Shown: positions 15,222 through 23,928 of the stretch, in pieces
How positions within the stretch are numbered: position 1 is the stretch's first letter
Layout of the letters: the number at the start of each line of letters is the position of its first letter
DNA from: a virus
Virus record (IMG/VR): IMGVR_UViG_3300037468_000444
Coordinates: 1 to 35,878 of that record
DNA: 35,878 nt
Strand: one strand, 5' to 3'
Position numbers and translations under genes: made by a program
The notes under the pieces: generated by a model
The model's input: the letters and a program-made list of their open reading frames with translations, nothing else
Told to the model about the DNA's origin: nothing
Databases searched by the model: none

Positions 15222-15487
15222 AAGCGCGCTTTTTCCACATTGACGACGACGGGAACACGCAGCCCGCCGGCCAGGCCGAAACCACCGCCACCGGCTGGCG
15301 CTTTTCCGGCGGCCTGCCTGACGACATACAGCGCCGGCTGAAAGACGGCCTCACGCTTCCGGGCAGCCCCCGGAAAATCACGCCGCGCGACAACCCGCGG
15401 CTGCTTGAGCTTGCGATCCGCGCGCGGTTTGGCGGCACCCGGATGACCGTCCAGGTCGACAGAGGACAGGGCGCCCCCGATGCCTAA
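15218..15487 (+). CDS. Small protein downstream of the MuF-kinase gene
   Basis: The product has 89 residues. It starts with an ATGA overlap with the kinase-fusion stop. It is a compact charged protein (MKARFFHIDDDGNTQPAG, GWRFSGGLPDDIQRRLKDG) ending in LLELAIRARFGG. This kind of short gene is seen near other phage head genes, so a structural role is possible. Its place straight after a possible toxin domain makes an immunity or regulator role worth testing. No family is recognised. It overlaps the next gene by eight bases. Confidence 0.55.
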   Translation: MKARFFHIDDDGNTQPAGQAETTATGWRFSGGLPDDIQRRLKDGLTLPGSPRKITPRDNPRLLELAIRARFGGTRMTVQVDRGQGAPDA

Positions 15488-15974
15488 CGCCCCCCTGAGC
15501 ATCACCGAGCACGGCCTGAGCGCCGTCCTTGCCAGCCTCGGCGCCACGCCCGCCCAGATTGACGTGGCCCGCACAACGGCCCACCGCCACATCGCGGTCC
15601 TCGTTCACAAAACCGCCCGATGGTACGCGCCGATCAGTCCGAGCCGCAACGACCTCAACAAGGCCCTGAAGCGCCGGAAGCGCACCCGCCGCAAGCTGGT
15701 CACCCCCGGCGGCCTGCAGCGCAGCGTCGGCATGCGGCACTCCCGCGACGAGGCCCGCATCTTCGTCGCCGCCAACAGCGAGGCCGGACGGTATGCGGTA
15801 AAGATTCACGACGAGCGCGGGCAGACGTGGAACAACCGCGGCCTCGGCACCGTCCGCAAAGGCCCGCAGGCCCGCGAAATGTTCATCGCCCGCGCCATTG
15901 ACGACAACCTGCCGCAGATCCGGCAGATCATAGAAGCACAGGTCGAACAGGCCCTGCGACGGGCAGGAGGATAG
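15480..15974 (+). CDS. Tail-completion/neck protein, HK97 gp10-like
   Basis: The product has 164 residues. The first 60 residues are helical (ITEHGLSAVLASLGATPAQI, HRHIAVLVHKTARWY), followed by SPSRNDLNKALKRRKRT and a basic beta part (GLQRSVGMRHSRDEARIFV, then EAGRYAVKIHDERG). The motif 'APISPSRND...GLQRSV' and the C-terminal long helix resemble HK97 gp10-type head-tail joining proteins. It overlaps the preceding gene and is followed by tail-terminator-like and tail genes, fitting a neck role. Confidence 0.65.
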   Translation: MPNAPLSITEHGLSAVLASLGATPAQIDVARTTAHRHIAVLVHKTARWYAPISPSRNDLNKALKRRKRTRRKLVTPGGLQRSVGMRHSRDEARIFVAANSEAGRYAVKIHDERGQTWNNRGLGTVRKGPQAREMFIARAIDDNLPQIRQIIEAQVEQALRRAGG

Positions 15975-15978
15975 AGCC

Positions 15979-16425
15979 GTGGGAACTTTTCCGATTCACA
16001 CCGCGTGGACGCGCGCCCTCGACACCGTGGCCAAGGCCATCGAAACCGCCACCGGCATGAAAGAAGGCCGTGACCTGTTCCGGTACTACCTGCCCGCGGC
16101 TTACGGCTGCGCGGCTATATTCGCCGGCGATGGATCGCGCGTCGAACAGACCTGGCACGGAGGCCCGGCAACGGAACTCGTCATCGACCTGCGCGTGGAA
16201 GCGCAACACGCGACCGCCAAAGAGGCAGAGGAATGGACCATGCGCCTGATCGCCGGCCTGCCGGTCCACAACCGGGACAGCGTCCAGTGGCTACGCCTCG
16301 CCGGCAGCCCAGACATCCGCGCCGGCTTTGAGGAAGTCGCCATGCAGGGACAAACGCCCCGGATGGTATACGGCACGACGATCCCCCTCCTGCTTTGTTT
16401 CAACCTGACCGCGACGACGGTCTGA
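15979..16425 (+). CDS. Tail terminator-like protein
   Basis: The product is 148 residues from GTG 15979. It has an alpha/beta make-up with a first helix (AWTRALDTVAKAIETATGM), a short loop, then strands (ELVIDLRVEAQ) and a helix (EEWTMRLIAGL), like proteins that cap siphovirus tails. No strong motif is visible. Support is mainly size and place after the neck protein and before late-motif copy 5. Confidence 0.5.
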   Translation: MGTFPIHTAWTRALDTVAKAIETATGMKEGRDLFRYYLPAAYGCAAIFAGDGSRVEQTWHGGPATELVIDLRVEAQHATAKEAEEWTMRLIAGLPVHNRDSVQWLRLAGSPDIRAGFEEVAMQGQTPRMVYGTTIPLLLCFNLTATTV

Positions 16426-16449
16426 CCGCAGGCCGGCCCCCCGCCCTCG

Positions 16450-16476
16450 CTTGAACGGATAGCCTCCGACGGAGGC
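16450..16476 (+). promoter_or_regulatory. Late-gene motif, copy 5
   Basis: The copy has CTTGAAC, GGA, and TAGCCTCCGACGGAGGC. Bases 16462-16476 are the inverted repeat GCCTCCGACGGAGGC containing the GGAGG site for the gene at 16482. It lies in the 56-base gap 16426-16481. Confidence 0.7.
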
Positions 16477-16481
16477 AACCC

Positions 16482-16829
16482 GTGGCCGGAACTCTTGAAC
16501 TTGACCTGACGCTGACCCTTACGGGAACCTACATTGACCCGGACAGCATCGGCCCGCGCCGTGTTGAGCTTACCCTCGCCGGCTATGTCCTGCGCCGCAC
16601 GGCGGACTTGACCGTCGGCAACTACACCACGCTCGATCCCGCCGATATTACCCCGGTCGTCTGGTACTTTCAGAACGTAGACGACACCAACAACCTGGTG
16701 GTCGGTTTCGGCGAAGTCGACATCCTGACCCTGCCGCCCGGCCATTGGAACCTGGTCAGCAGCGCCCTGACGCCTTACGCCACCGCCGTGGGAGGTGCGA
16801 GCCGAATCCTGTACGCCGTCTACGCCTAA
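16482..16829 (+). CDS. Tail structural protein, small
   Basis: The product is 115 residues from GTG 16482. It is rich in beta strands (MAGTLELDLTLTLTG, VELTLAGYVLRRTADLTV, VVWYFQNVDDTNNLVVGF) and Thr, with few charged residues, like tail or decoration proteins. It is expressed from behind late-motif copy 5. It could be a tail tube or completion protein. I cannot choose between these. Confidence 0.55.
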   Translation: MAGTLELDLTLTLTGTYIDPDSIGPRRVELTLAGYVLRRTADLTVGNYTTLDPADITPVVWYFQNVDDTNNLVVGFGEVDILTLPPGHWNLVSSALTPYATAVGGASRILYAVYA

Positions 16830-16850
16830 CCTAAAGGGAGGACCGCCGCA

Positions 16851-17495
16851 ATGCCGACGTTTGCACATACCAGCGCCACCGACCCCCTCGGACTCGCCAC
16901 CGACAACGTCATCGTCCTGACGGACCAGAACGGAGGCGACGCCCGCGAACACGTCGAAGTCTTGAACGCCGCCGCCCAGTATGTAACGGCAGCGACGACC
17001 GCGATCAAGATCCGCACGGAAGGCCGCAGCGCCTACGAGCTACTCGCCACCGCCAGACTGGTGGTGGACTTTGGCGTGGCCATCAACACCCACTACATCG
17101 CCACCGGCCTTACGGCGCAATACACGTCGGAAGGCTACCCGACCGCCGAAGTGACGTGGATCAAGTTTAGCGCCATTGCCAAGTACCTCGCCACCGGATC
17201 CGGACAGATCACCCTCACCGGCGGTTTCGGCCTGGTTGAGAAATTTGGCGCGACGTTCGCCCAGGGCATCAGCAGCCGCCTCTCCGTTTCCATGATGAAC
17301 TCAGAGGCCATGGCGGAAACGAGCGGCGATTTTCTAGACGCCGGATACACGCACTACGGCCTCAAGTGCGAGTACACCGTCGAGGCTTACGACGCCATCA
17401 CGATCCCCGCCGGAGCGGTCCCCGCCGGCACGGACAGCAAGACCGGCCGCACGGCGTGGGGAACCTTCAGTAAGTCGTGGTTCACTTACCTCTAA
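16851..17495 (+). CDS. Major tail protein candidate
   Basis: The product has 214 residues. The ATG at 16851 follows an AGGGAGGA-type site. Beta-rich sequence (FAHTSATDPLGLATDNV, AYELLATARLVVDFGVAIN, ITLTGGFGLVEKFGATF, YGLKCEYTVEAYDAI) and position upstream of the chaperone and tape measure suit a tail tube subunit. The family is not directly recognised. Candidate also includes the gene at 16482. Confidence 0.6.
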   Translation: MPTFAHTSATDPLGLATDNVIVLTDQNGGDAREHVEVLNAAAQYVTAATTAIKIRTEGRSAYELLATARLVVDFGVAINTHYIATGLTAQYTSEGYPTAEVTWIKFSAIAKYLATGSGQITLTGGFGLVEKFGATFAQGISSRLSVSMMNSEAMAETSGDFLDAGYTHYGLKCEYTVEAYDAITIPAGAVPAGTDSKTGRTAWGTFSKSWFTYL

Positions 17496-17539
17496 ACGCC
17501 GAAAAGGAACCGGGCGCAGCGCAGGCCCCGCAACCGTGA

Positions 17540-18307
17540 ATGAACAGGCTCGCCAGCACCGCGGTCCAGCAGATCACGGCCGAGACCGGCTGCGCGTGGG
17601 ATCCCGTCGCGGACTTCGATGACCTCGCCGAACTAGACCGGCTCGCCGCGGCCGTCACCAGCCAAACCCCGTCCGCCTACTTCCGCGCCGCTATGCGGCC
17701 CCACGTTCAAGTCGGCAACGTCACGCTTCACCGCTTGACGATGGGAGCCACCGAATGGCTGCGCGACGCCGACGCGTGGACCCCGCCCCACACCCCGGCG
17801 CGCATGGAGGCGCAGATATTCGCCCTGGCCAACGCCCGCACCCCGGAAGTCCTCTGGCGCATCCGCGGAAAGGCGGAACTCGACAAAGCCCTGCGCGCCT
17901 GGAGACGCACCGCCGGCGCCACGTTTGAAGAACTGGCCGAAGGCGCCGTGGAGATCATGGCAGACCAGGAGGAACCGCCCGCCGGACCGCCCACGCCAAA
18001 CCAGGAGGCGCAACCCCCGAGCCGCGACCACGGCTGGATGATTGAACTCCTGTGCAGCGAATACGGGCAGACCGTTGACCATTGGCTCTGGCGCGCGCCC
18101 CTGGCAGAGATCAACCTCCTGCTTTCCCACCACGCCCGCCGCCTTGAGTCGCAGCGCCGCGCCATGGCCAGAGCGCGCGGAGCCAAGGAAGCAGAAGCGC
18201 CGGACCCCTCCGACCGATACATCCAAGACCTGCGCCTGTTTCGCGTACACGAATCCGCCCTGCGCGCGCGCAAGAGCGCGGAGACACACCCACCCGAGGC
18301 CCCATGA
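17540..18307 (+). CDS. Tail assembly chaperone candidate
   Basis: The product has 255 residues. It precedes the tape measure and overlaps its start by four bases. The N-terminal part (STAVQQITAETGCAWDPV) and a helical, acid-rich middle, then GWMIELLCSEYGQTVDHWLW and LAEINLLLSHHARRLE, are reminiscent of siphovirus chaperones (lambda G/GT). No slippery sequence for a programmed frameshift was evident. Ribosome site for ATG 17540 is weak, with AAAAGGAACC about 25 bases upstream. Confidence 0.55.
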   Translation: MNRLASTAVQQITAETGCAWDPVADFDDLAELDRLAAAVTSQTPSAYFRAAMRPHVQVGNVTLHRLTMGATEWLRDADAWTPPHTPARMEAQIFALANARTPEVLWRIRGKAELDKALRAWRRTAGATFEELAEGAVEIMADQEEPPAGPPTPNQEAQPPSRDHGWMIELLCSEYGQTVDHWLWRAPLAEINLLLSHHARRLESQRRAMARARGAKEAEAPDPSDRYIQDLRLFRVHESALRARKSAETHPPEAP

Positions 18308-20139
18308 GCGGACGCGCGATCACCTACATCATCAAGGCGGAAAGCCTCGTCCAGGCCGGCGTGGATAAGGCCGTGCGCGCCCTGCGAGGCATGCGCGCCA
18401 GCCTATCCAACGTCTTTGCAGGATCCAGCGCCGGCATAGGAGGCCTCGCCCGTTTCGGCCTCCAAATGCAAGGCATCCACTACATCGCGCGCGGATTGAG
18501 CTTTGCGTTTCACCAAGTACAGACGGCAGTCTCGGCCGCTTTTCAGTTTGAACGCTACCGGATGCAGATGTCCGTCCTGCTTGGCAGCGTGGACGCCGCC
18601 CAGGCCAGGATCAAGGAGCTGCACGCTTTCGCCGCCGCAACGCCCTTCGAGATGCCCGAGATCGTCGACGCCAGCCGCCTCCTGGAAGTCCTTACCAACG
18701 GCCTGATGGGCAGCCGCGCCAGCCTGGAACTCGTCGGCGACGCCGCGGCTATAACGGGCAACCAGATCAACGAAGTGGCGATGTGGGTCGGCCGCGCGTA
18801 CACGGCGATCCGCAGCGGCCGCGAGTTTGGGATCGCGGCCCGGCGCCTGCAGGAGATGGGCATCCTGAGCGGCGAGGCGCGAAACCGGATGGAGGAACTA
18901 CAGGACAGCGGCGCCGCGGCCGCCGACGTTTGGCGAGAACTCAACGACGCCCTCATGCGGTTTTCCGGCAGCATGAAGATCGCCAGCCAGACTGGCGAAG
19001 GATTGGTCTCTACCCTGCGCGATGAGCTACACCTGGCATATGCCGACTTTGGCGAGGGAATGGTCCAGGCCACGAAGGACGCCATGCGCGAGATGATCGC
19101 GGAGATCGCCAAGCAGCGCGACGCCGGGACGTTTCACAAGGCCGGCGAAAACATGGGCTTTGTAGCCGAAGGCGCCGGCCGGCTAGGCATGGGCGCCCTC
19201 GGCGCATACAACAGGACCGTTGACAGCATGGCAGAAACATTCGCCATGCAGGCCGCAATACTAAAAGGCCCACAAGCGGCGAAAGACCAAGCCGCCATCA
19301 TCCGTGGATCGCGCCGCACCCCAGAGCAGGAAGAATCCATCGCGGCTGCCGCGGCCGCCTCCAGATTGGCCGCCGAAACCGACATCGAGAACCAGAAGAA
19401 GCGCGAACTGCTGCGGATTCAAGAAGCACTGAACCAGGCCGAAAAGGACCGCATCGACAAAGCCCGCCAAGGTCTGCGCGACCTGGTTGCAGAAGACGCG
19501 ACAAACCAGGACGTGATCGACCGGCTCAAGCGTGAGTCCGCAGCCAAAGAGGCGACCCTGCTGCAACAACGCGACTCCGAGGCCGCCAAGGCTTACCAGA
19601 ACGCATTGAACCAGGGGAAGTCTCTCGACGAAGCCGCCCAGGCCCGCGACAAGACGGCCGCCGAATACGCGCGGCGCGCGGCCGGCGCCGGCACCTCATC
19701 GGCGCAGGGACTTGAAAACCTCCTGAAAGACGCGCAGGAGGCGAACGAGAAGCGACGCACGTCCGCCCGCGACGACGCCGCGAAACTTGACGAGCGCCGC
19801 CAGGCGATGCAGGACAAGATCAACGACCTGCGCCAGCGCGGCATGAGTCCCGACGAGCAGCGCGCGGTCCTGCAACAGGGAATCTACGCCAAGAGCGGCG
19901 CGATGCAGGCAGAGCGCGACCCCACGCGCCAAGGAGAACTGGCCGGCGAGATTCTCGACATGCTCGGCCGCATGGAAGGTCTGCGCGACAAGGGCCTCGG
20001 CAGCGGCCTGCAAGACTACTTTCTCGCGGTCTACGGCCAGCAGCGCCGCCGCGAGAACCGCAAGCTGGAAGACAACACGGAGCGCATGGTCGGCTTGCTT
20101 GAGAAGATCGCCGGCAAGCCGGGAGGCATGGCCCCGTGA
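18304..20139 (+). CDS. Tail tape measure protein
   Basis: The product has 611 residues and is the second-longest protein of the genome. The first 300 residues carry the typical start (MSGRAITYIIKAESLVQAG, IARGLSFAFHQVQTAVSAAF) and a conserved segment FEMPEIVDASRLLEVLTNG, MWVGRAYTAIRSGREFGIA, of the kind seen in short siphovirus tape measures. The rest is a long coiled coil of charged helices. Length predicts a tail near 90 nm if 1.5 angstroms per residue holds. It sets tail length and helps DNA entry. Confidence 0.88.
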   Translation: MSGRAITYIIKAESLVQAGVDKAVRALRGMRASLSNVFAGSSAGIGGLARFGLQMQGIHYIARGLSFAFHQVQTAVSAAFQFERYRMQMSVLLGSVDAAQARIKELHAFAAATPFEMPEIVDASRLLEVLTNGLMGSRASLELVGDAAAITGNQINEVAMWVGRAYTAIRSGREFGIAARRLQEMGILSGEARNRMEELQDSGAAAADVWRELNDALMRFSGSMKIASQTGEGLVSTLRDELHLAYADFGEGMVQATKDAMREMIAEIAKQRDAGTFHKAGENMGFVAEGAGRLGMGALGAYNRTVDSMAETFAMQAAILKGPQAAKDQAAIIRGSRRTPEQEESIAAAAAASRLAAETDIENQKKRELLRIQEALNQAEKDRIDKARQGLRDLVAEDATNQDVIDRLKRESAAKEATLLQQRDSEAAKAYQNALNQGKSLDEAAQARDKTAAEYARRAAGAGTSSAQGLENLLKDAQEANEKRRTSARDDAAKLDERRQAMQDKINDLRQRGMSPDEQRAVLQQGIYAKSGAMQAERDPTRQGELAGEILDMLGRMEGLRDKGLGSGLQDYFLAVYGQQRRRENRKLEDNTERMVGLLEKIAGKPGGMAP

Positions 20140-20849
20140 GCTACAAGGCCCCGCCTGGCGATTACTTGCGCGACCAAGTCGTCCGTTATTCCGCCGAGCT
20201 TGAGATTACGGACATCAACATCGACACAACGTCCTGCTCTTCGCGCTCGCACTACACCCTTGTGACCGAACGCACCGAACGCGCGCGCGCTTGGGAATTG
20301 AGGCAAGGCCAACGAGCGAAACCCGTGCGCTGCTATATGGGGCCATACCCGTTAGACACGAACCCCACGCGCCTCTTTGTTTGCACGGCAGACACGGTCA
20401 CAGCGCCGGAACCGCCGGCCATTTACGCCGCGCGACAACGGACATGGGAGCACTGGACGAGGATGGCAGTGACGTCCCTGACGGCGCGAAATCCAAGCAC
20501 AGACTCAACGCGCGGAGGCCCCTGGCAGTTGGAGAGCATGAGCGGAGGCCTCGAAACCGTTGAGGAAGAAAACACGGACATCTGGCAAAGCCAAGACCAC
20601 GTGACCGTCAACTTGATCCGCACGGAAGCCTATCGCTACGACATGCGCATGAATACCGGTACGCGCGACTCCCTGCCGCAGATTGCCCTCGGAGCGACCA
20701 GGGCTGGTGTCCAGAAGCCGGACATCTTGCCGTGGATATGGGTTTGCACGTTTGAGGAATGGAGCGTCGAGAGCCGGCCGTTGCGGGCATTGACCCGCCG
20801 GCAGACGTGGGAGCACTACAGCCCCCTCGAAGACTTCTCCATCGTCTGA
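20136..20849 (+). CDS. Tail tip protein of unknown family
   Basis: The product is 237 residues from GTG 20136, overlapping the tape measure stop. It is rich in Thr, Arg and Trp with two related short segments, RQRTWEHWTRM and RRQTWEHYSPL, which may mark a repeated unit. Position after the tape measure suggests a distal tail or baseplate role, but no family is recognised. Confidence 0.55.
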   Translation: MSYKAPPGDYLRDQVVRYSAELEITDINIDTTSCSSRSHYTLVTERTERARAWELRQGQRAKPVRCYMGPYPLDTNPTRLFVCTADTVTAPEPPAIYAARQRTWEHWTRMAVTSLTARNPSTDSTRGGPWQLESMSGGLETVEEENTDIWQSQDHVTVNLIRTEAYRYDMRMNTGTRDSLPQIALGATRAGVQKPDILPWIWVCTFEEWSVESRPLRALTRRQTWEHYSPLEDFSIV

Positions 20850-20864
20850 CCAGGAGGCACCGCC

Positions 20865-21470
20865 ATGGGCGCGCGACAGTACACCGCCGGCAAACGACTC
20901 GACACCGCGCAACACGCCGGAGCGCCCGTCAGCGCGTCAGAACTGCGCCGCGTCGCCCGGCTGATTGACGGCGCCAGGATGCCACCGGGCAAGGGCACGA
21001 TCCGGCTACTTCCCACCGGGATGGAGATCGACCCCGCGGTCAGCCCTTCCGGCTCCGTGGGTGCGGTTGCGAAGGCATGGATCTCGGGAGGCACTTGGAC
21101 TGCCGCCTTTGAAACGAACGCGTCGCAGCTTGACGTTGACACGGCCAACCACCGAATCGAGATCGGCGTCGCCGGCTACTACCAAGTGACCCTGGCCGTC
21201 CTTTACCGCATTTATTCCCCCACCCCGGGAAACCAGTATGGCGAAGCAGCCGTCGTCATAAACGCTTCACACGCCACCCTGTACTGCCGGACTTTCTTCC
21301 AGGATAACCCAGGGATCCGCCAGTATGACATCCAGCTTTCCGCGACGGAGATTCTCGCAGCCAACGCCGGCGACCTCCTCACCGTTGTCACCGGCAGCGA
21401 CGGCGGAGGCATTACCACGGTCAGCCCCCTGCACATCTCGGCCGTGGCACTCGGCGCCGGCACGTCATAG
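20865..21470 (+). CDS. Tail protein with C1q/TNF-like beta domain
   Basis: The product has 201 residues. The N-terminal part is basic and helical (GAPVSASELRRVARLIDGAR). From about residue 75 the pattern (WISGGTWTAAFETNASQLDV, IEIGVAGYYQVTLAVLYRIY, GDLLTVVTGSDGG) matches C1q/TNF-type jelly-roll domains, which in phages form trimeric receptor-binding or knob parts. It lies just before late-motif copy 6 and the fibre gene. Confidence 0.6.
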   Translation: MGARQYTAGKRLDTAQHAGAPVSASELRRVARLIDGARMPPGKGTIRLLPTGMEIDPAVSPSGSVGAVAKAWISGGTWTAAFETNASQLDVDTANHRIEIGVAGYYQVTLAVLYRIYSPTPGNQYGEAAVVINASHATLYCRTFFQDNPGIRQYDIQLSATEILAANAGDLLTVVTGSDGGGITTVSPLHISAVALGAGTS

Positions 21471-21490
21471 ACGCCAGCCGCCGGCCATTC

Positions 21491-21517
21491 CTTGAACCAG
21501 TAGCCTCCGACGGAGGC
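21491..21517 (+). promoter_or_regulatory. Late-gene motif, copy 6 (before tail fibre)
   Basis: The copy has CTTGAAC, CAG, and TAGCCTCCGACGGAGGC. The inverted repeat at 21503-21517 holds the Shine-Dalgarno GGAGG six bases before the ATG at 21523. It matches copies 4 and 5 outside the first base and spacer. Confidence 0.7.
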
Positions 21518-21522
21518 AAACC

Positions 21523-23202
21523 ATGCAAATCCGCACCCTGGCGGCCCTGGCCGCCGTCGCTATAACGGCCGCCCAAGCGGTCGCCGACACAATCCCGATC
21601 ACCGGCACCGTTGACCTGGCGGCACCGGCGCGCGAGTTTCGGCACCGCATCGCGGCCGGCACGTCGCCGGAATTTCACTACACCGTCAAGAACAACGGCG
21701 CGACGGTCACCAACCTGAGCACCTACGCGGACGAAGCGCGGCTCTTCCTGGCCACCTCATGGACGTCCACGGTCGTGCTTGCCAGCGACCCCGGCACGAT
21801 CACCGGCAGCACGGCCGTCGTGCGACTCGGACCGAGCGAGACCTCGTCCAACTTCACCGCCATGGCCAGCCTGGTCCTCTACCAGAGCAACGTCGCGTGG
21901 CGAGCTTTCCGCGGGCAGATTCAGATTCAGGGAAGCCCCGGCACGATGCCCGGCACCACAAACGAATGGACCAGCGCCGTCAACATCGCGGCACACACCT
22001 GGCTCGGCACGTTTCCGCTTTCGGTAATTCCGCCGGGCGCAGGATACGGCGACATGTTAACAAGCATTTACGACGGAGACACGAACGGAATTGTTGACAA
22101 CGCCGAGGCGGTCGGAGGAATCCCCGCCGGGTCAGTCACCACAAACGGCCACACCCACGCTGGCACGGACATCACCAGCGGAACGATCCCAACGAACCAA
22201 TTTGACGCGCTGACGGACCTCGGCGGCGACTCGTCCACCGGACCAACCAACGAATTTTTGACCAAGCGCGGCACTTGGCGAGCGATGTCCAACGAAACCG
22301 GCACGGTATCATGGCCCTCGGGACGCAGCCCCGGCGTCAACTACTTCCTCGGCTCCGCTGGCACCAACGCGGTCTGGTGGACAGCCGCCGCCGCACTCAA
22401 CGTCCTCCAGTGGCCTGCGGCGTCTGCGTCGGGAGGCGACCTGACAAACAAGGTCGTGTTTGCCAGCAGCGGTACAACGACCCAGTCGTGGATCGTGGCG
22501 GTTGGATGCACCAACATTCAAGTCAAACTTTGGGGGGCGGGCGGTGGGGGAGCAACAAGCGCAGTCGGCGGATATGGCGGCTTTGTTGTTGGCTTTCTGA
22601 AAGTAACACCCCTCGAAACTCTAAGTATTAAAGTTGGCAAGGGAGGCGGAACGTCCTACCTGACATCGGCCCCATACACCGCACCGGGAGGGTTGCCCGG
22701 AGGGGGAGATGGAGATTCTAATGACGCCACATCAGGCAACTCGGGTGGTGGCGGCGGCGGGTACACGGCAATCCTGCGAGGAACAAATGTGTTGTTGTTG
22801 GCTGCTGGAGGAGGCGGCGCAGGGCTTAGTGCCGCCGGGGGATATGGAGGAGATAAAACCGGAGCAACCGGCGCAACGAATCTCGGCACAGCGGGCACCG
22901 GAGGATCACAGTCGGCAGGCGGCACGTCTGGTGGAGCATTACTAACCGGCGGCGATTCGGGAGCAGTGGGCACAGGTTCGCTCGGAGGCGGCGGAGCAGG
23001 GTACTACGGGGGAGGGGGAGCCACGACTAGCGGCGGGACAAAATCGGCCGGTGGTGGCGGCGGGTCAAACTACGACCCGTCGGGATATGCAACTGGCGAA
23101 CGCGGGAACAACGAAATCGACACCGACTGGAGTGCAACCGTTGGCCGTGGGTCTGCGGTTGGCAACATAGGCAGCGACGGTCAACTCGTCATTTATTACT
23201 AG
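21523..23202 (+). CDS. Tail fibre with signal-like N-terminus and glycine-rich C-terminal domain
   Basis: The product has 559 residues. The N-terminus (MQIRTLAALAAVAITAAQA, then VADT) is a good Sec signal. Residues about 25-160 are beta-rich and BppU-like (HYTVKNNGATVTNL, IQIQGSPG), a likely attachment domain. A linker with GHTHAGTDITSGTIPTNQF follows. From about residue 320 comes a Gly-rich receptor-binding domain (IQVKLWGAGGGG, AAGGGGAG) of the type forming polyglycine helices at phage tips. Base composition of the last 700 bases is less GC-rich with unusual codons such as repeated TTG, suggesting a separately acquired module. Confidence 0.82.
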   Translation: MQIRTLAALAAVAITAAQAVADTIPITGTVDLAAPAREFRHRIAAGTSPEFHYTVKNNGATVTNLSTYADEARLFLATSWTSTVVLASDPGTITGSTAVVRLGPSETSSNFTAMASLVLYQSNVAWRAFRGQIQIQGSPGTMPGTTNEWTSAVNIAAHTWLGTFPLSVIPPGAGYGDMLTSIYDGDTNGIVDNAEAVGGIPAGSVTTNGHTHAGTDITSGTIPTNQFDALTDLGGDSSTGPTNEFLTKRGTWRAMSNETGTVSWPSGRSPGVNYFLGSAGTNAVWWTAAAALNVLQWPAASASGGDLTNKVVFASSGTTTQSWIVAVGCTNIQVKLWGAGGGGATSAVGGYGGFVVGFLKVTPLETLSIKVGKGGGTSYLTSAPYTAPGGLPGGGDGDSNDATSGNSGGGGGGYTAILRGTNVLLLAAGGGGAGLSAAGGYGGDKTGATGATNLGTAGTGGSQSAGGTSGGALLTGGDSGAVGTGSLGGGGAGYYGGGGATTSGGTKSAGGGGGSNYDPSGYATGERGNNEIDTDWSATVGRGSAVGNIGSDGQLVIYY

Positions 23203-23211
23203 GAGCGACCC

Positions 23212-23928
23212 ATGAAACGCACAACCATCATACTTGCCCTTGCCCTTGCACTCCCCGCCCTCGCGGGATGGGAAGTTGTCCTCAACGCGCCGGACGCGAT
23301 CACCAACGGCTTGCCCGAGGGAGTCGCCGCAACGAGCCTCATGGGCAAGGCGATCCCGAAAGCAGGCGGCGGGTACATGTATGCCCTCGGCGGGGAGGGA
23401 CCGGCTCGCGACAACTGGAACCGGCTGACGGCGGCGGGCTGCGCACCCTCCGTTTTCCCGGCGTTGATCGAAACCGAAACCGGCTACACGACCACGGCCA
23501 CGGCGAGCAACATCACCAACCGCGCCACGCTCCTGCAAGCGTGGCTGGACTCGCTGCCGCCGCGCCGGTTCAACGAGCCGATACAGGCGCGGCTGGAAGT
23601 GCCTGTTGCCCCCGATCACGTCCACCGGCTGGAAATTGACCCCGAGGACGGCGGCGTGTTCGCAGTTGAAATCGAGAGCGAACGCCTGACGCCAGCGCAG
23701 TACGCCGCCGCGAAGTCTGCAAAGCTGGCGGCGCGTGCCACCGCCCGCACCGGAGCAGACGACGCCCGCAAGAAGATGGACGAGGTGATTGCGACGTTGG
23801 GCAGCGTGGATACGACGAAAACAAAAGCCGCCCTGGACGCGATCAAGGCCGCAGTCGAGAAGTTGAGCACGGCATCGAAGGACGCCACGAAACCGACATC
23901 CGACAGCGCAGCGGAGGCCCCCAAATGA
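23212..23928 (+). CDS. Signal-peptide protein with charged C-terminus, possibly fibre-linked
   Basis: The product has 238 residues. It starts MKRTTIILALALALPALAGW, a textbook Sec signal with ALA-G cleavage. The next 100 residues form a compact domain (GYMYALGGEGPARDNW, TASNITNRATLLQAWLD) unknown to me. The final 80 residues are charged, helical and Lys/Ala-rich (AKLAARATARTGADDARKK). Directly after the tail fibre, it may be a fibre chaperone or a secreted factor. It overlaps the next start (ATGA). Confidence 0.6.
   Translation: MKRTTIILALALALPALAGWEVVLNAPDAITNGLPEGVAATSLMGKAIPKAGGGYMYALGGEGPARDNWNRLTAAGCAPSVFPALIETETGYTTTATASNITNRATLLQAWLDSLPPRRFNEPIQARLEVPVAPDHVHRLEIDPEDGGVFAVEIESERLTPAQYAAAKSAKLAARATARTGADDARKKMDEVIATLGSVDTTKTKAALDAIKAAVEKLSTASKDATKPTSDSAAEAPK

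Noticed and set aside
17496-18310. Programmed frameshift in the tail chaperone gene
   Set aside because: No clear slippery heptamer with a following second frame was seen near the end of the tail tube or chaperone gene.
7989-21517. Late motif as CRISPR repeats or an IS end
   Set aside because: Copies are thousands of bases apart, all in one direction, at gene starts and without spacers or transposase.
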